The notes beneath the pieces are model-generated. The model worked only from the letters and a program-made list of their open reading frames with translations, ran no database searches and had not been told where the DNA came from. This document shows positions 1 to 9,684 of a stretch of DNA of 44,202 nucleotides, piece after piece. The DNA comes from Niveispirillum sp. GTDB lineage: Bacteria > Pseudomonadota > Alphaproteobacteria > Azospirillales > Azospirillaceae. How positions within the stretch are numbered: position 1 is the stretch's first letter; every line of letters starts with the position of its first letter. Position numbers and translations under genes: made by a program. The stretch is from NCBI RefSeq assembly GCF_017996735.1, contig NZ_JAGOGJ010000050.1, positions 1-44,202 on the forward strand. Reading direction: 5' to 3'.

Positions 1-1259
1 CCCTTCACCCGCCGGTCGATGCCGGCCAGGGTGATGTCGGCCAGGTGCTCATAATCGCCGTCGAAATGGTGACCGCCCTCGGTTTCCACCAGTTCGATGC
101 CGGTGCCTTTCAGGGTTTCGCACACGCCGTCCTCATCCTCCTTGCCGTCGAAACATTGCAGGATCTTCGGGTCGATGCGGTCCAGATCGGGCCGGGTGGG
201 CTGCGTGCTTTCGCTGTTGGCGGTGAGGATTTCGCCCACCGTCACCTCAAAATTGGCGCGGGCCGACAGGGCCAGCAGAGAGATCTGCACCACGCTTTGC
301 CGCTGGTCGGCGGGCAGCAGGTTATAGAGCGCGGGCATGACGTCGGCGCCAAAGGAATAGCCGATCAGCACCACCTTATCGATGCCCCATTCCCGGCGGT
401 AATGGGTGATCAGGCGGGACAGGTCGATGGCGCTGTCCTCCGGCGACCGCCAGGCCCAGTAATAGCGCAACATGTCGACACCAACGGTGGGCACACCCTG
501 GCTCTGCAGCCGTTCGGCGATGTCCTTGTCCAGGTCGCGCCAGCCGCCATCGCCGGAATAGACGATGGCCAGCACCCCATGCCTGGCGTCGGCCGGCAGT
601 TCCGTCAGCGGCAGGTCGGACAGTTCGGTGTCCCCCTGTGCCTGTGCCCGCCGCGCCAGTTCGGCGATCAGCCGTTCGCCCGGCCGCCCGCCGCCCGTGG
701 GGCGGGTGACGGGCACGTCCTGGGATTGGGGATTGGTGCAGAGCGGGCGCGGCGGGGGCTGTTTGCCCTCGTCCACCGCCACGACACCGCCCAGGATGGC
801 GGGCGTGCCTGTCCCGGCGATGGCGACGGCCATATCGGCCCCGGCGCCGATGCCGGCCAGGATGGGCAGGTTGTAATGGCTGAGGCCCAGGCTGCGCTGG
901 GCGGCGTGGGAAATGTCCTGCACGGCCCAGCTTGGATCGACGCAATCGCCATCGGCCTTGGCGATGCCGTCCCGCACAGCCTTGAGGTCCAGGCCGATGA
1001 CATTGCTGCCGCCATGCACCAGACGGCGGGCCAGATGGTCGGCGCGGGCGTCCCAGCCTTCGGGTCCGGTGAACAGCACGACGACCGGTCCCTGTCCGCC
1101 GCCCTTGCCCTCCATCACCCGCACGGGGCCCAGCAGGTCGTTGGGCGGCAGCTTCACCCGAGGCGGCGCGATGTCATAGCGGTGTGCCCACCAGGCGGGA
1201 ACCGACAATCCGGCAAGGCCCGCGACAAGCGCGAACAGGAACAGGGAACGCATTTTCAT
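1..1259 (-). CDS. acvB: AcvB/VirJ-family periplasmic protein, likely lysyl-phosphatidylglycerol hydrolase (3' end outside window)
   Basis: The reverse-strand frame opens at the ATG at 1259 with a short hydrophobic signal segment (MKMRSLFLFALVAGLAG) and stays open to the window edge, about 419 residues. It has two alpha/beta-hydrolase-like halves. The second carries the family marks SGDGGWRDLD, then GYSFGADV (nucleophile elbow) and near the end EGGHHFDGDY (acid/His region). The start overlaps the mprF stop as ATGA, so the two are almost certainly translationally coupled. Known for the family: AcvB/VirJ is usually encoded next to lpiA/mprF in alphaproteobacteria, and Agrobacterium AcvB hydrolyses lysyl-phosphatidylglycerol in the periplasm. 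The hydrolase role here is inferred from that pairing. Only a few C-terminal residues can be missing, judging by how close the GGHHFDGDY block lies to the usual end. Confidence 0.9.
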   Translation of the reverse strand, partial: MKMRSLFLFALVAGLAGLSVPAWWAHRYDIAPPRVKLPPNDLLGPVRVMEGKGGGQGPVVVLFTGPEGWDARADHLARRLVHGGSNVIGLDLKAVRDGIAKADGDCVDPSWAVQDISHAAQRSLGLSHYNLPILAGIGAGADMAVAIAGTGTPAILGGVVAVDEGKQPPPRPLCTNPQSQDVPVTRPTGGGRPGERLIAELARRAQAQGDTELSDLPLTELPADARHGVLAIVYSGDGGWRDLDKDIAERLQSQGVPTVGVDMLRYYWAWRSPEDSAIDLSRLITHYRREWGIDKVVLIGYSFGADVMPALYNLLPADQRQSVVQISLLALSARANFEVTVGEILTANSESTQPTRPDLDRIDPKILQCFDGKEDEDGVCETLKGTGIELVETEGGHHFDGDYEHLADITLAGIDRRVK

Positions 1260-3829
1260 TTACCCACCACTCCCCGCAAGCCGCCGGCGATCAGCACCGT
1301 GATGTCGGCCAGGGCCAGCATCGGGTTCAACCCGCCGGGCACCGCCATGTAGCGCGCTTCCCATCCCGGTCCGAACTTCGATTTGAAGGAACGCAGGCCG
1401 CTGAAATTATAGAAGCGGTCGCCGCGTTCATAGACGGCGCGCCCCACCTGCTGCCACAGGCCCACGGCGCTGGCCGACAGGCCCGACAGCGGCGCCATGC
1501 CCAGATTGAAATGGCCGTAGCCCTCGGCCTTGAAATGCTGGATCAGGCGCAGCAGCAGATATTCCATGACGGCCGGCGGCGCATCGCTGGAAAAGCGCAT
1601 CAGGTCGATGCTGGCTTCCTGCCGCTGGCCCGTCATCATCAGACTGGCGAAGGCCACGATACGGCCGCGCAGGCGCAGCACGGCCACCGGGCGCAGGGCC
1701 ACGTAATCAGGGAGGAAAGCGCCCAGCGAGAAGCGTTTCTCCCGCACATTATGCGCTTCCATCCAGTCATCGGACACGGCGCGCAGTTCCGTCATGATGG
1801 CCGGCACATCCTCCACCCCGACCAGGGCGAATTCCAGGCCGGCCTTTTCGCAGCGGTTGGAACTGTTGCGCAGGTTGGCGCGCTTGGGCCCCTTCAGGTC
1901 GAAATTCGCCAGATCGATCCGCGCCTCTTCGCCCAGCTTGAAGGCGACAAGGCCGACATCGGCGTAAAGCGCCAGATTTTCCGGCGTCACCTGATAGAAG
2001 ACGGCGCGTCCGCCCGAGGCACGGGCCATTTCGACGAAGCGCCAGATCAGTGGCGCCCATTCCTCCTCCGGCCCCACGGGATCGAACAGCGCGATCCAAG
2101 ACCGGCCCTGCCTAGCATACATGATGAAGGCGGCGCCATTGTCGGAGAAGAGCAGCTTCTTGTCGCCCAGCAGGGCCAGTTGGGCGCCGGGGCGCGGCTG
2201 TGCATCGATGACGGCACGGGCGCGGGCCAGGGCCTGGGCGTCGGGCGGGGGCTGGTCGGCCAGCACGGCGGGGCGCAGCAGGGCCCAGGCGGCCACCATG
2301 CCGGCCAGCAGCGTGACGCCCAGCAGCGCGCGCAGACCGCGCGGCGCCTCGCCGGAAAATTCGAACTGCCACCAGAGGTCATGGGTGTAATCCACACCCT
2401 TGTAGACGAAGAACAGCACCGACAGGGCCGTGATCAGCAGCAGCCCGACCGCCACCAGCCAAGGCCGGGTGAGGGCGGAGTGCAGCAGTGACGCCTTGCG
2501 CGTGAATTCGCCGCGCGCCAGCAGCAGCAGGGTCAGCAACAGGGCCAGCAGCACCATTTCCGTCAGGGCCAACGCCTTGGCCAGGGCCAGCACCATGGCG
2601 GCCAGCACGATCGACACGGCCGCCCACCAGGCCCCGTCCAGCCGGTAGGTGACGCCGCGTGCCACCACGAACAGCATCAGCCCTAGCACCGATGACAGGA
2701 AATGTGCGCCTTCCACCAAGGGCAGGGGCAGGAAGCCGGACAGGAGGTCCAGGCGCGAATCGTCGGCCGGGGTGACACCGGAAAAGACCAGCATGCTGGC
2801 CAGCAGCAGGGTCAGCGCGCCCAGCACCGGTGGCGACAGGCGCCGCCCGGCCATCACCACCCGGCTGCCCGACAGCCAGAGGGCCGCCCGGCGCGTTTCC
2901 AGCAGCGCCACCGCCAGCCCGGCCAGCAGCAGCGGCACCACATGATAGATGATGCGATAGAGCAGCAGGGCGCCCAGCACCTGTTCGGTATCCGCCCGAC
3001 CGCCGACGGCGGCGAGCACCACGGTTTCGAACACGCCCAGCCCGGCCGGCACATGGCTGAGCACGCCCAGGCCGATGGCCACGGCATAGATGGCGATGAA
3101 GGCCGGCAGGCCGATATCGATGGAGGGCAGCAGCACCCACAGCACCGTGCCCGCCGCCGCGATATCCACCAGCGTGGCCGCGAACTGGATCAGCAGCAGG
3201 CGCGGGGCGGGCAGGTCCACGGTCCAGCGGGCGATCCGCAGGCTTTCATGCCGGCCCGAGGCCACCACCAGTGCCGCCAGCAGCGCAAGTCCGATTGCCC
3301 CCACCGCATGGCCGATCCAGCCCGGCAGGCCGAGACCGGTCACGTCCCCCGCGATAAAAAGCCCCAAGGCCGTAGTGCCGGCCACGCCCAGGCCGAAGGT
3401 TGCGGTGACGAAGCCGACGATGCGCGCCACCTCCTCCGGCTCCAGCCCGTGCGGGGTGTAGAACCGGTAGCGGATGGCGCCCGCCGTCAGCGGCCCGAAC
3501 CCCACCGTATTGCCCACGGCATAGGCGCAAAAGGAGGTCAGGCCGATGACAGGATAGGGCACCTTGCGCCCCACATAGGTCAGCGCCGTCCAGTCATAGA
3601 AGGTCAGGGCCAGGAAACTGAGTCCCGTTGCGGCCAGGGCGGCGCCAAGGGCCCAGGGCGGCGTGGCGCGCAGGGCATCCACCACCTCCCGATAGGAGAT
3701 TTCGGCCGCCAGATGCGACAAGGCCGTCCAGGCCAGGGCGCCTACGGCCAGAACCACCAGCCCCGTCGCCCCACCCTTCGCCCAGGCCCGCCAGGCGGGG
3801 GCCTGCTCGTCCGTTGTCAACTCCGCCAT
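1256..3829 (-). CDS. mprF: Bifunctional lysylphosphatidylglycerol flippase/synthetase MprF (LpiA)
   Basis: 857 residues, normal for MprF. The N-terminal two thirds are strongly hydrophobic with many membrane segments (flippase-type domain, with YGVGNTVGFGP-like text at about residues 105-120, seen as AVGNTVGFGPLTAGAIRYRF). The last ~330 residues form a soluble DUF2156-type aminoacyl-tRNA:phosphatidylglycerol transferase domain, with GDKKLLFSDNGAAFIMY, KGPKRANLRNSSNR and FNLGMAPLSGLS blocks. It transfers lysine (or alanine) from tRNA to phosphatidylglycerol and moves the product to the outer leaflet, lowering surface charge; in rhizobia lpiA is acid induced. A GGGGTGATC stretch precedes the ATG. 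It is the first gene of the operon and its TGA overlaps the acvB ATG. The amino acid specificity cannot be read from the sequence. Confidence 0.95.
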   Translation of the reverse strand: MAELTTDEQAPAWRAWAKGGATGLVVLAVGALAWTALSHLAAEISYREVVDALRATPPWALGAALAATGLSFLALTFYDWTALTYVGRKVPYPVIGLTSFCAYAVGNTVGFGPLTAGAIRYRFYTPHGLEPEEVARIVGFVTATFGLGVAGTTALGLFIAGDVTGLGLPGWIGHAVGAIGLALLAALVVASGRHESLRIARWTVDLPAPRLLLIQFAATLVDIAAAGTVLWVLLPSIDIGLPAFIAIYAVAIGLGVLSHVPAGLGVFETVVLAAVGGRADTEQVLGALLLYRIIYHVVPLLLAGLAVALLETRRAALWLSGSRVVMAGRRLSPPVLGALTLLLASMLVFSGVTPADDSRLDLLSGFLPLPLVEGAHFLSSVLGLMLFVVARGVTYRLDGAWWAAVSIVLAAMVLALAKALALTEMVLLALLLTLLLLARGEFTRKASLLHSALTRPWLVAVGLLLITALSVLFFVYKGVDYTHDLWWQFEFSGEAPRGLRALLGVTLLAGMVAAWALLRPAVLADQPPPDAQALARARAVIDAQPRPGAQLALLGDKKLLFSDNGAAFIMYARQGRSWIALFDPVGPEEEWAPLIWRFVEMARASGGRAVFYQVTPENLALYADVGLVAFKLGEEARIDLANFDLKGPKRANLRNSSNRCEKAGLEFALVGVEDVPAIMTELRAVSDDWMEAHNVREKRFSLGAFLPDYVALRPVAVLRLRGRIVAFASLMMTGQRQEASIDLMRFSSDAPPAVMEYLLLRLIQHFKAEGYGHFNLGMAPLSGLSASAVGLWQQVGRAVYERGDRFYNFSGLRSFKSKFGPGWEARYMAVPGGLNPMLALADITVLIAGGLRGVVGK

Positions 3830-4026
3830 GGTACGCGATCACCCCTTGGGACCCTTCTGCCAATGGTCCTCGTTGGTTGTCATCGGCCAACTTCCTGCAC
3901 ACGGCAAATTACTTCTATGTCATCCTGTGCCCGTCTTTAACAAGATTGTCGCTCCTTCCGTGACCGGCCGGTGGCGCGGTGCCGGGGTGAAGGGACCAAC
4001 AACCGCGCGACGCAGGGGGCAAGGGG

Positions 4027-5487
4027 ATGACGGGATCGGTCGATACCGGGTCGGGCATCTGGAACGAGGATCTGGCGCCGGTCCCACCCGGGCGGCGAAC
4101 CTGGAACTGGGTGCATTACGCCTCGCTGTGGATCGGCATGGTCATGTGCATCCCGTCCTATCTGCTTGCATCGGGCCTGATCCAGCAAGGCATGTCGGCA
4201 TGGCAGGCCGTGGGAACCGTACTGGCCGGCAATCTGATCGTGCTGGTGCCCATGGTGCTGATCGGGCATTCGGGGGCCAGATATGGCCTGCCCTTCGCCG
4301 TGATCGTCCGGTCCAGCTTCGGCACACGGGGCAACAAGCTGCCGGCGGCCCTGCGGGCGCTGATCGCCTGCGGCTGGTTCGGCATCCAGTGCTGGGTGGG
4401 CGGCAGCGCCATCTATGCCATCGGCAACATCATCACGGGGGGCGCGCTGGCCGGGGACAAGATCGCCGCCTTGGGCATCGATGCCGGGCAACTGATCTGT
4501 TTTCTGTTTTTCTGGGCGCTGCATCTCTGGTTCATCCGGCGCGGGCCGGACAGTATCCGCTGGATCGAGACGATCACGGCGCCCCTGAAGATCCTGATCA
4601 TGCTGGCCCTGCTCTGGTGGGCCTGGGACAAAGCGGGCGGGTTCGGGCACATGCTGTCGGCGCCCTCGCAATTCGTGACCGGTGGCGCCAGGGAAGGGCA
4701 GTTCTGGTCTGTATTCTGGCCGGGCCTGACGGCCATGGTCGGTTTCTGGTCCACGCTGGCCATCAATATTCCCGACTTCACGCGCTTCGCCCGCAGCCAG
4801 AAGGATCAGATGCTGGGCCAGTCTGTGGGCCTGCCCCTGCCCATGGCGCTGCTGGCCTTTGTCTCTGTTGCCGTCACCTCCGCCACCATCATCATCTATG
4901 GCGAGGCGGTGTGGGACCCGGTGGATCTGGCTGGGCGGCTGGAAGGCATCGCGGTCGCCATCGGCCTGATCATCATCACCATCGACACGCTGTGCGTTAA
5001 TCTGGCCGCCAATACGGTGGGGCCCGCCTATGATTTCTCCGCCATTTTTCCCCGGCATGTCAGCTTTACCACCGGTGGCTACATCACGGCGGGAATCGGC
5101 ATCGCCATGATGCCCTGGAAACTGATCGAGACGACGGATGGCTACATCTTCACCTGGCTGATCGGCTATGGCGCGCTGCTGGGGCCGCTGCTGGGCATCA
5201 TGCTGACCGATTACTGGCTGATCCGGCGTCAGGTCCTGAACGTGCCAGCGCTGTTCCAGGTGGATGGCGAATATGGGTTCCGGGCCGGGTGGAACCCGGC
5301 GGCCCTGATCGCCTTTGCCCTGGCCGTGGCGCCCAACATTCCCGGCTTCCTGCATGCCGCCTTTCCCGGCGGTTTTGCCGGTGTGCCGGGCTTCTTCGTG
5401 GGGCTTTACAATTATGCCTGGTTCGTGGGGCTGGGGATTGCGGCCCTGGTCTATGGGCTGTTGATGCGGCGGGTCACGCCACGCTGA
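4027..5487 (+). CDS. NCS1-family nucleobase/hydantoin-type cation symporter
   Basis: 486 residues, about twelve membrane helices, family-typical length. It opens with WNEDLAPVP and NWVHYASLWIGM, the NCS1 signature before helix 1. Residues equivalent to the Mhp1 ligand site are visible: GWFGIQCWVGG (Trp and Gln of helix 3), FWSTLAINIPDFTRFA (helix 6) and NLAANTVGPAYDFS (Asn of helix 8). Such proteins import purines, pyrimidines, allantoin or hydantoins with Na+ or H+. No catabolic gene adjoins it, so the substrate is open; a cytosine/uracil/allantoin-type ligand is the safest statement. An AGGGG ribosome-binding stretch lies just before the ATG. Its 3' end overlaps the convergent diguanylate cyclase by 14 bp. 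The 197 bp upstream show no clear promoter or riboswitch. Confidence 0.92.
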   Translation: MTGSVDTGSGIWNEDLAPVPPGRRTWNWVHYASLWIGMVMCIPSYLLASGLIQQGMSAWQAVGTVLAGNLIVLVPMVLIGHSGARYGLPFAVIVRSSFGTRGNKLPAALRALIACGWFGIQCWVGGSAIYAIGNIITGGALAGDKIAALGIDAGQLICFLFFWALHLWFIRRGPDSIRWIETITAPLKILIMLALLWWAWDKAGGFGHMLSAPSQFVTGGAREGQFWSVFWPGLTAMVGFWSTLAINIPDFTRFARSQKDQMLGQSVGLPLPMALLAFVSVAVTSATIIIYGEAVWDPVDLAGRLEGIAVAIGLIIITIDTLCVNLAANTVGPAYDFSAIFPRHVSFTTGGYITAGIGIAMMPWKLIETTDGYIFTWLIGYGALLGPLLGIMLTDYWLIRRQVLNVPALFQVDGEYGFRAGWNPAALIAFALAVAPNIPGFLHAAFPGGFAGVPGFFVGLYNYAWFVGLGIAALVYGLLMRRVTPR

Positions 5488-6634
5488 CCGCGCCGCGCGG
5501 TTCGGGCGGGCGGGCCGCTTCGAAGCGAACACGATTGCGGCCCAGTCCCTTGGCCACATAAAGCGCGGCATCGGCCCGCGACATCAGATCGGTCAGGCCG
5601 CGATCGTCGGGTGCCAGGGTGGTGGCCCCGATGCTGGCGGTGAAGGTGGGCACGCCGGCACTGCGGTCGGCCTCCAGCAGGGCGCGCAGTTTTTCCGCCA
5701 CCAGCAGCGCGCCTGCCTCTCCGGCGCCGGGCAGAACGATGGCGAATTCCTCTCCACCCGTGCGGCCGATCAGGTCCCCCTGACGCAGGGCCGTCTGTAC
5801 CAGTTCGGAAAAGCGGACCAGCACGGCATCGCCGGTGGCATGGCCATGCTTGTCATTGATGGCCTTGAAATGATCCAGATCGATCAGCAGACAGGACAGT
5901 TCGGTGCCGTCGCGCCGCGCCTGGATGATGGCCGCCTCTCCGGTATCCACAAGGAAGCGGCGGTTGGGAAGGCCGGTCAGCCCGTCGCGCGTGGCCAGAT
6001 CGAACAATCGACCGGCATAGACCCGGATACGCGTCACCATGGGGCGGAAGATAAAAAAAGCCTCTGCCAGCAACGTGGTCAGCAGGATGGCCAGCACCAC
6101 CTTCTGCGCCTGCTGCAGCCAGCGCGTACGGCCATTGGCCTCCGCTTCGAAGATGCTGACGGCATGGTCCAGCGAGGGCAGCAGCGTGCTGCGGGCGGCG
6201 GTGTGGAACCGCTGATACGCTTCCTCGTCCCGGCTCTCGGCGAACCGCTCCGCTTCCCCCAGGAAGGCGTGCACGGCAGCATCCAGCGGTGTGGCCCCAT
6301 CGAAATAATGGGCCCGCGCCTCTGCCGATAACGGATTGGAAATGCCAAGGTCGTTGCCATGCACCAGCGCATCCTGTGAGCGGCGCATCAGGGCGATGGC
6401 GTCCAGCAGCGCCTGACGCGCGCTTTCATCCCCCTGGCGCAGGTCGGTACCCAGCAGGGCGATGCGCTGAGACAGCATACGCTGCCGGCCCGCGACATTG
6501 ATGATGGTCGCGGCGTCGCGCTGTTCGGCGATGACATTGTCCAGCAACAGATGGACCCCGCCGGACAGGAGCGCGATCAAGGTCAGCGCGATGACATATC
6601 CGGCGGTCAGCCGGCTCACCACATGGCGGTCCAT
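5474..6634 (-). CDS. Membrane diguanylate cyclase with PilJ-type sensor domain
   Basis: 386 residues from the ATG at 6634, chosen because GGTGGAG lies just upstream; a longer frame upstream has no such site. Layout: helix 1 (about 9-31), an extracytoplasmic helical domain containing NVAGRQRMLSQRIALL, the hallmark of PilJ/NarX-type N-terminal sensors, helix 2 (about 180-200), then a GGDEF domain (about 218-375). The active site reads GGEEF at 293-297. Five residues before it is RQGD at 284-287, a complete RxxD inhibitory site, so the enzyme should make cyclic di-GMP with product feedback. The ligand of the sensor half is unknown. It is convergent with the NCS1 permease. Cyclic di-GMP output may matter to the PilZ-bearing chemoreceptor at 16.6 kb (inference). 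Confidence 0.93.
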   Translation of the reverse strand: MDRHVVSRLTAGYVIALTLIALLSGGVHLLLDNVIAEQRDAATIINVAGRQRMLSQRIALLGTDLRQGDESARQALLDAIALMRRSQDALVHGNDLGISNPLSAEARAHYFDGATPLDAAVHAFLGEAERFAESRDEEAYQRFHTAARSTLLPSLDHAVSIFEAEANGRTRWLQQAQKVVLAILLTTLLAEAFFIFRPMVTRIRVYAGRLFDLATRDGLTGLPNRRFLVDTGEAAIIQARRDGTELSCLLIDLDHFKAINDKHGHATGDAVLVRFSELVQTALRQGDLIGRTGGEEFAIVLPGAGEAGALLVAEKLRALLEADRSAGVPTFTASIGATTLAPDDRGLTDLMSRADAALYVAKGLGRNRVRFEAARPPEPRGAVSVA

Positions 6635-6848
6635 CGTCACTCCACCCTCTCCCCGATCGCACACACAATTCCCAACAGCTAACCCCCGGATGTGATTTTG
6701 CGAAACTGTGCAATCGCATAGGTCGGAGGAATTCGGCGGCCGCCAAATTGACACCGATCACAGAACATATCCGATGGCGGACATGTTGGGTCTGTGCTAT
6801 ACGCACCCCGCCGATTAAAAACGTTAACCAAGAACAGGCAGTAATCCC

Positions 6849-8786
6849 ATGTTTGCCCCGAAGGTTCCCGGACTGTCGCTGGCTGTTTCCGCCGCGGCCC
6901 TGTTGCTCTGTGCGCCCGTGGCGGCGGCACAGGATGCCGGCGCTGACAATGTCGTGCGCAACGCTACCGATGCTTTCGGCCTGCGGGTCGGGACCGAATC
7001 CATCGGGCTGTATGATGCCGGCAATGTGCGTGGGTTCAGCCCCGACAGCGCCGGCAATGTCCGGCTGGAAGGGCTGTATATCTCCCAGCAGGGCGCCCTG
7101 TCCGACCGGGTAGTGGAGGCGACCAGCATCCGGGTGGGGCTGAACACGGTCGGCCTGCTGTTCCCGGCCCCGTCGGGCATCGCCGACCTGTCGTTGCGCA
7201 AGCCGGCGGAAACGGGGGCTGAACTGGTTCTGGGCATCGACCCGTTCACCTCCCCCTATCTGCAACTTGATACCGGTTATGTCAGTGGCGATGGCCGGTT
7301 CAGCCTGGCCGCAGGTTTGGCGGCGCATCCGGATCAGAATGGCGCCTTTGGCGGGGACCAGCGGGCATGGTCCGCCGGGTTCGTGCCGCGTTGGCAGATG
7401 ACAGAGGCGGTGACCCTGACAGCCTATGCCGACTGGGACCGGATGAAGGATGGGGAGGTGGTGCCCAGCTACCTGCCCGATGGTCCCACCCTGCCACCCC
7501 ATATCGACCGCGATGTGGACCATAGCCTGGGCTGGGCTGACTGGGCCTATGAGGTGGAGAATCAGGGGGTGATCCTTGATGCTGGGTTGGCCGAGGGACT
7601 GGTGGCGCGGGCGGGGCTGTTCCGGTCGGTGCAGCGCCTGCCCTATGACGCCTTTGCCCTGTTGTCGGTGACCCCGGCGCGGGAGGGGGAGATGCTGCAT
7701 GTGCTGTTGCCCGCCACCCGCTATGCTGCCCTGTCGGGGGAGGCGTCGCTGGCCTATCAATGGCTGTCGGGCCGGGCGGGTCATACGCTGAGCCTCGCAG
7801 GGCGCGGCCTGTCGAAGAACAGCCGCAAGGGTGGGGATGTCGAGCTGAACTATGGCGACTGGCCCATGGATCGGCCACCCGCGACGGTCCGGCGCGATAT
7901 CAGCTTTGACCAGCCGCAGGATCGTGACCGGGTGCGGCATTATACGCTGGGTCTGGCCTATAACCTGTCCTGGGACGGGCGGCTGGACCTGGGTGCGGGC
8001 ATACAGAAGGCCGATTACACCAAGACCACGCGGCCGGGGGCCGGCGGCGGGGCGCGGGGATCGTCGGCCCCGTGGCTGTATAATGCCATGGCGGCCTGGC
8101 GGTTCGACAATGGGTTGGTTACCTATGCCAGCTATTCACGCGGACTGGAGGAAAGCGGATCGGCGCCCATCACGGCGGTAAACCGCAACACTGTGCTGCC
8201 CGCCGTGCGGACGACACAGCGTGAACTGGGCCTGCGCCTGGGGCTGGGGCCGCTGACCCTGACCAGTTCGGCCTTTGATGTGCGCCGTCCCTATGACGGG
8301 GTGGATGCGGACGGGGTCTATGGTTTCCTGGGCAGCGTGCGGCATCGGGGGGTGGAGGCGTCCCTGTCGGGGGAGCCGGTGCCCGGCTTGTCGCTGGTGC
8401 TGGGGGCCGTGCTGCTGGACCCCGTCGTCTCAGGCACAGAGGTTAGGGAGGGCATGATCGGCCGCCGGCCGGTGGGGCAGACGCGCCTGCAATGGCAGGG
8501 CAGCGTCGATTATGCGCCTGACTTCCTGGATGGCTTGTCGGTCGATGTGATTGTGGACCACCGCGCCCGGACCACGGCGCGCGGCGACAATCTGGCCGAT
8601 GCGCCGGCCTATACGCTGGTCGATCTGGGCTTAAGGCGCCAAATCATGGTTTGGGAACGGGAGATCGCGCTTCGCGCCCAGGTCCAGAACCTGTTCGACG
8701 CCTATGGCCTGCATGTAGCGGGTGACGGGGAGTATGAGCCGCTGTCCGGCCGTGCCTGGCGGGTGGCGGCAACCATGCGGTTCTGA
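6849..8786 (+). CDS. TonB-dependent outer-membrane receptor, siderophore-type
   Basis: 645 residues with a signal peptide ending near AAAQDAG. The plug follows with VRGFSPDSAGNVRLEGLYISQQ and a VGLLFPAPSGIADL block, a text shared by one subgroup of siderophore-like receptors. The rest is beta-barrel, rich in alternating aromatic/polar strands. The C-terminus holds LVDLGLRRQI, VQNLFDAYGLHV and a terminal Phe (AATMRF), the usual outer-membrane insertion signal. I see no obvious canonical TonB box between the signal peptide and plug. It likely imports a ferric siderophore or similar chelate; the ligand cannot be named, and no biosynthesis or inner-membrane transporter gene adjoins it. The 214-bp upstream gap is shared divergently with the cyclase gene. 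It is convergent with the hydrolase at 8791. Confidence 0.88.
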   Translation: MFAPKVPGLSLAVSAAALLLCAPVAAAQDAGADNVVRNATDAFGLRVGTESIGLYDAGNVRGFSPDSAGNVRLEGLYISQQGALSDRVVEATSIRVGLNTVGLLFPAPSGIADLSLRKPAETGAELVLGIDPFTSPYLQLDTGYVSGDGRFSLAAGLAAHPDQNGAFGGDQRAWSAGFVPRWQMTEAVTLTAYADWDRMKDGEVVPSYLPDGPTLPPHIDRDVDHSLGWADWAYEVENQGVILDAGLAEGLVARAGLFRSVQRLPYDAFALLSVTPAREGEMLHVLLPATRYAALSGEASLAYQWLSGRAGHTLSLAGRGLSKNSRKGGDVELNYGDWPMDRPPATVRRDISFDQPQDRDRVRHYTLGLAYNLSWDGRLDLGAGIQKADYTKTTRPGAGGGARGSSAPWLYNAMAAWRFDNGLVTYASYSRGLEESGSAPITAVNRNTVLPAVRTTQRELGLRLGLGPLTLTSSAFDVRRPYDGVDADGVYGFLGSVRHRGVEASLSGEPVPGLSLVLGAVLLDPVVSGTEVREGMIGRRPVGQTRLQWQGSVDYAPDFLDGLSVDVIVDHRARTTARGDNLADAPAYTLVDLGLRRQIMVWEREIALRAQVQNLFDAYGLHVAGDGEYEPLSGRAWRVAATMRF

Positions 8787-8790
8787 TGGC

Positions 8791-9684
8791 TTACCGCCGC
8801 AACCGGTCACGGATTTCGGCCTGGATCACGGGCCAGGTACCGGATTGCGGGTCGATCAGTTCGAAATGGCCGGCGCCGTCGATCTCCAGCTCCCGCACCT
8901 CTGGCCCCGTTGCCTTCGCCGCGTAATGCTGCGCGAAGGTGGGCGGCACGATGATGTCGCGGGTGCCGGAGATCAGGGTCAGGGCCAGATCCTTCACCGG
9001 CGCCTCCCCCGGTGAAGTGTCGGTGAAGGCGGCGGACCCGCGTCGGGCGGCATCGGTCAGCCGGTCCACCGTGTCCGGGCCGCCGCAGGCCGTGGGCCCG
9101 CGCTCGCGGTAATCACGCAGGTCGACGATGCCGGCCAGGGAGACGACGCCGCGCAGGTTCAGGGGATTGGCGGTTTTCAGTGGGCTGTCGGCGGGAAGCT
9201 GGGCGCGACCCGCCGCCCAGAGGGCCAGATGACCGCCGGCGGAATGACCGGCCACGGCCACGCGGGACAGGTCCAGCTTGTGCGCATCGGCCAGGGCGCG
9301 GACATGGTCGGTGGCGGCGGCCACATCCTGGAATGTGCCAGGATAGCCGCCGCCCGGCTGCCCCAGCCGGCGATATTCGATGTTCCAGACGGCGACGCCG
9401 GCATCGCTGAGCGCCTTGGCCATCGGGTTCATCAGATCGAAGGCCGGTACATCGCCCAGCCAGCAGCCGCCATGGATCAGGACCAGCAGCGGGTGCGGCC
9501 CCGCACCGCGGGGCAGCCAGAGATCACCGAACTGCTGCAGATCGCTGCCATAGGTGAGGCGGATGCCGCCGGTCACGGCCGGGCGGGCCAGCAGGTCCTT
9601 GTAGGTCAGGACGGGCGGCGGATCGGCCGCCAGCACGGGGGCGGACAGCATCAGGCAGGCGAGAAAGGCAAACAGACGCGACAT
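8791..9684 (-). CDS. Exported alpha/beta hydrolase (esterase/acylaminopeptidase-like)
   Basis: About 297 residues from the ATG at 9684, which gives a clean signal peptide (MSRLFAFLACLMLSAPVLA); a start 17 codons upstream is possible but puts polar residues before the signal. Motifs: HGGCW (oxyanion hole), GHSAGGHLAL (nucleophile Ser), TLISGTRDIIVPP (acid Asp) and GAGHFELIDP (catalytic His), so the triad is complete. The HGGxW plus GHSAGGHL pattern is shared with BD-FAE/kynurenine-formamidase-like esterases, but the export signal argues for a periplasmic ester or peptide substrate. The gene lies 40 bp downstream of pit on the same strand and may be co-transcribed; a hairpin overlaps its start. 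Confidence 0.87.
   Translation of the reverse strand: MSRLFAFLACLMLSAPVLAADPPPVLTYKDLLARPAVTGGIRLTYGSDLQQFGDLWLPRGAGPHPLLVLIHGGCWLGDVPAFDLMNPMAKALSDAGVAVWNIEYRRLGQPGGGYPGTFQDVAAATDHVRALADAHKLDLSRVAVAGHSAGGHLALWAAGRAQLPADSPLKTANPLNLRGVVSLAGIVDLRDYRERGPTACGGPDTVDRLTDAARRGSAAFTDTSPGEAPVKDLALTLISGTRDIIVPPTFAQHYAAKATGPEVRELEIDGAGHFELIDPQSGTWPVIQAEIRDRLRR

Noticed and set aside
45..1352. Long plus-strand open frame antisense to acvB
   Set aside because: The protein is low-complexity (His/Gln/Gly/Ala-rich) and mirrors the real acvB frame; high GC leaves antisense frames open.
2702..3940. Long plus-strand open frame opposite mprF
   Set aside because: Shadow of mprF, with Gln/Arg/His-rich product and no family text.
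3937..5571. 544-codon minus-strand open frame opposite the NCS1 permease
   Set aside because: Antisense shadow; the permease has full family motifs on the other strand.
6748..6753. TTGACA as -35 of the TonB receptor gene
   Set aside because: No acceptable -10 hexamer at 16-18 bp downstream.
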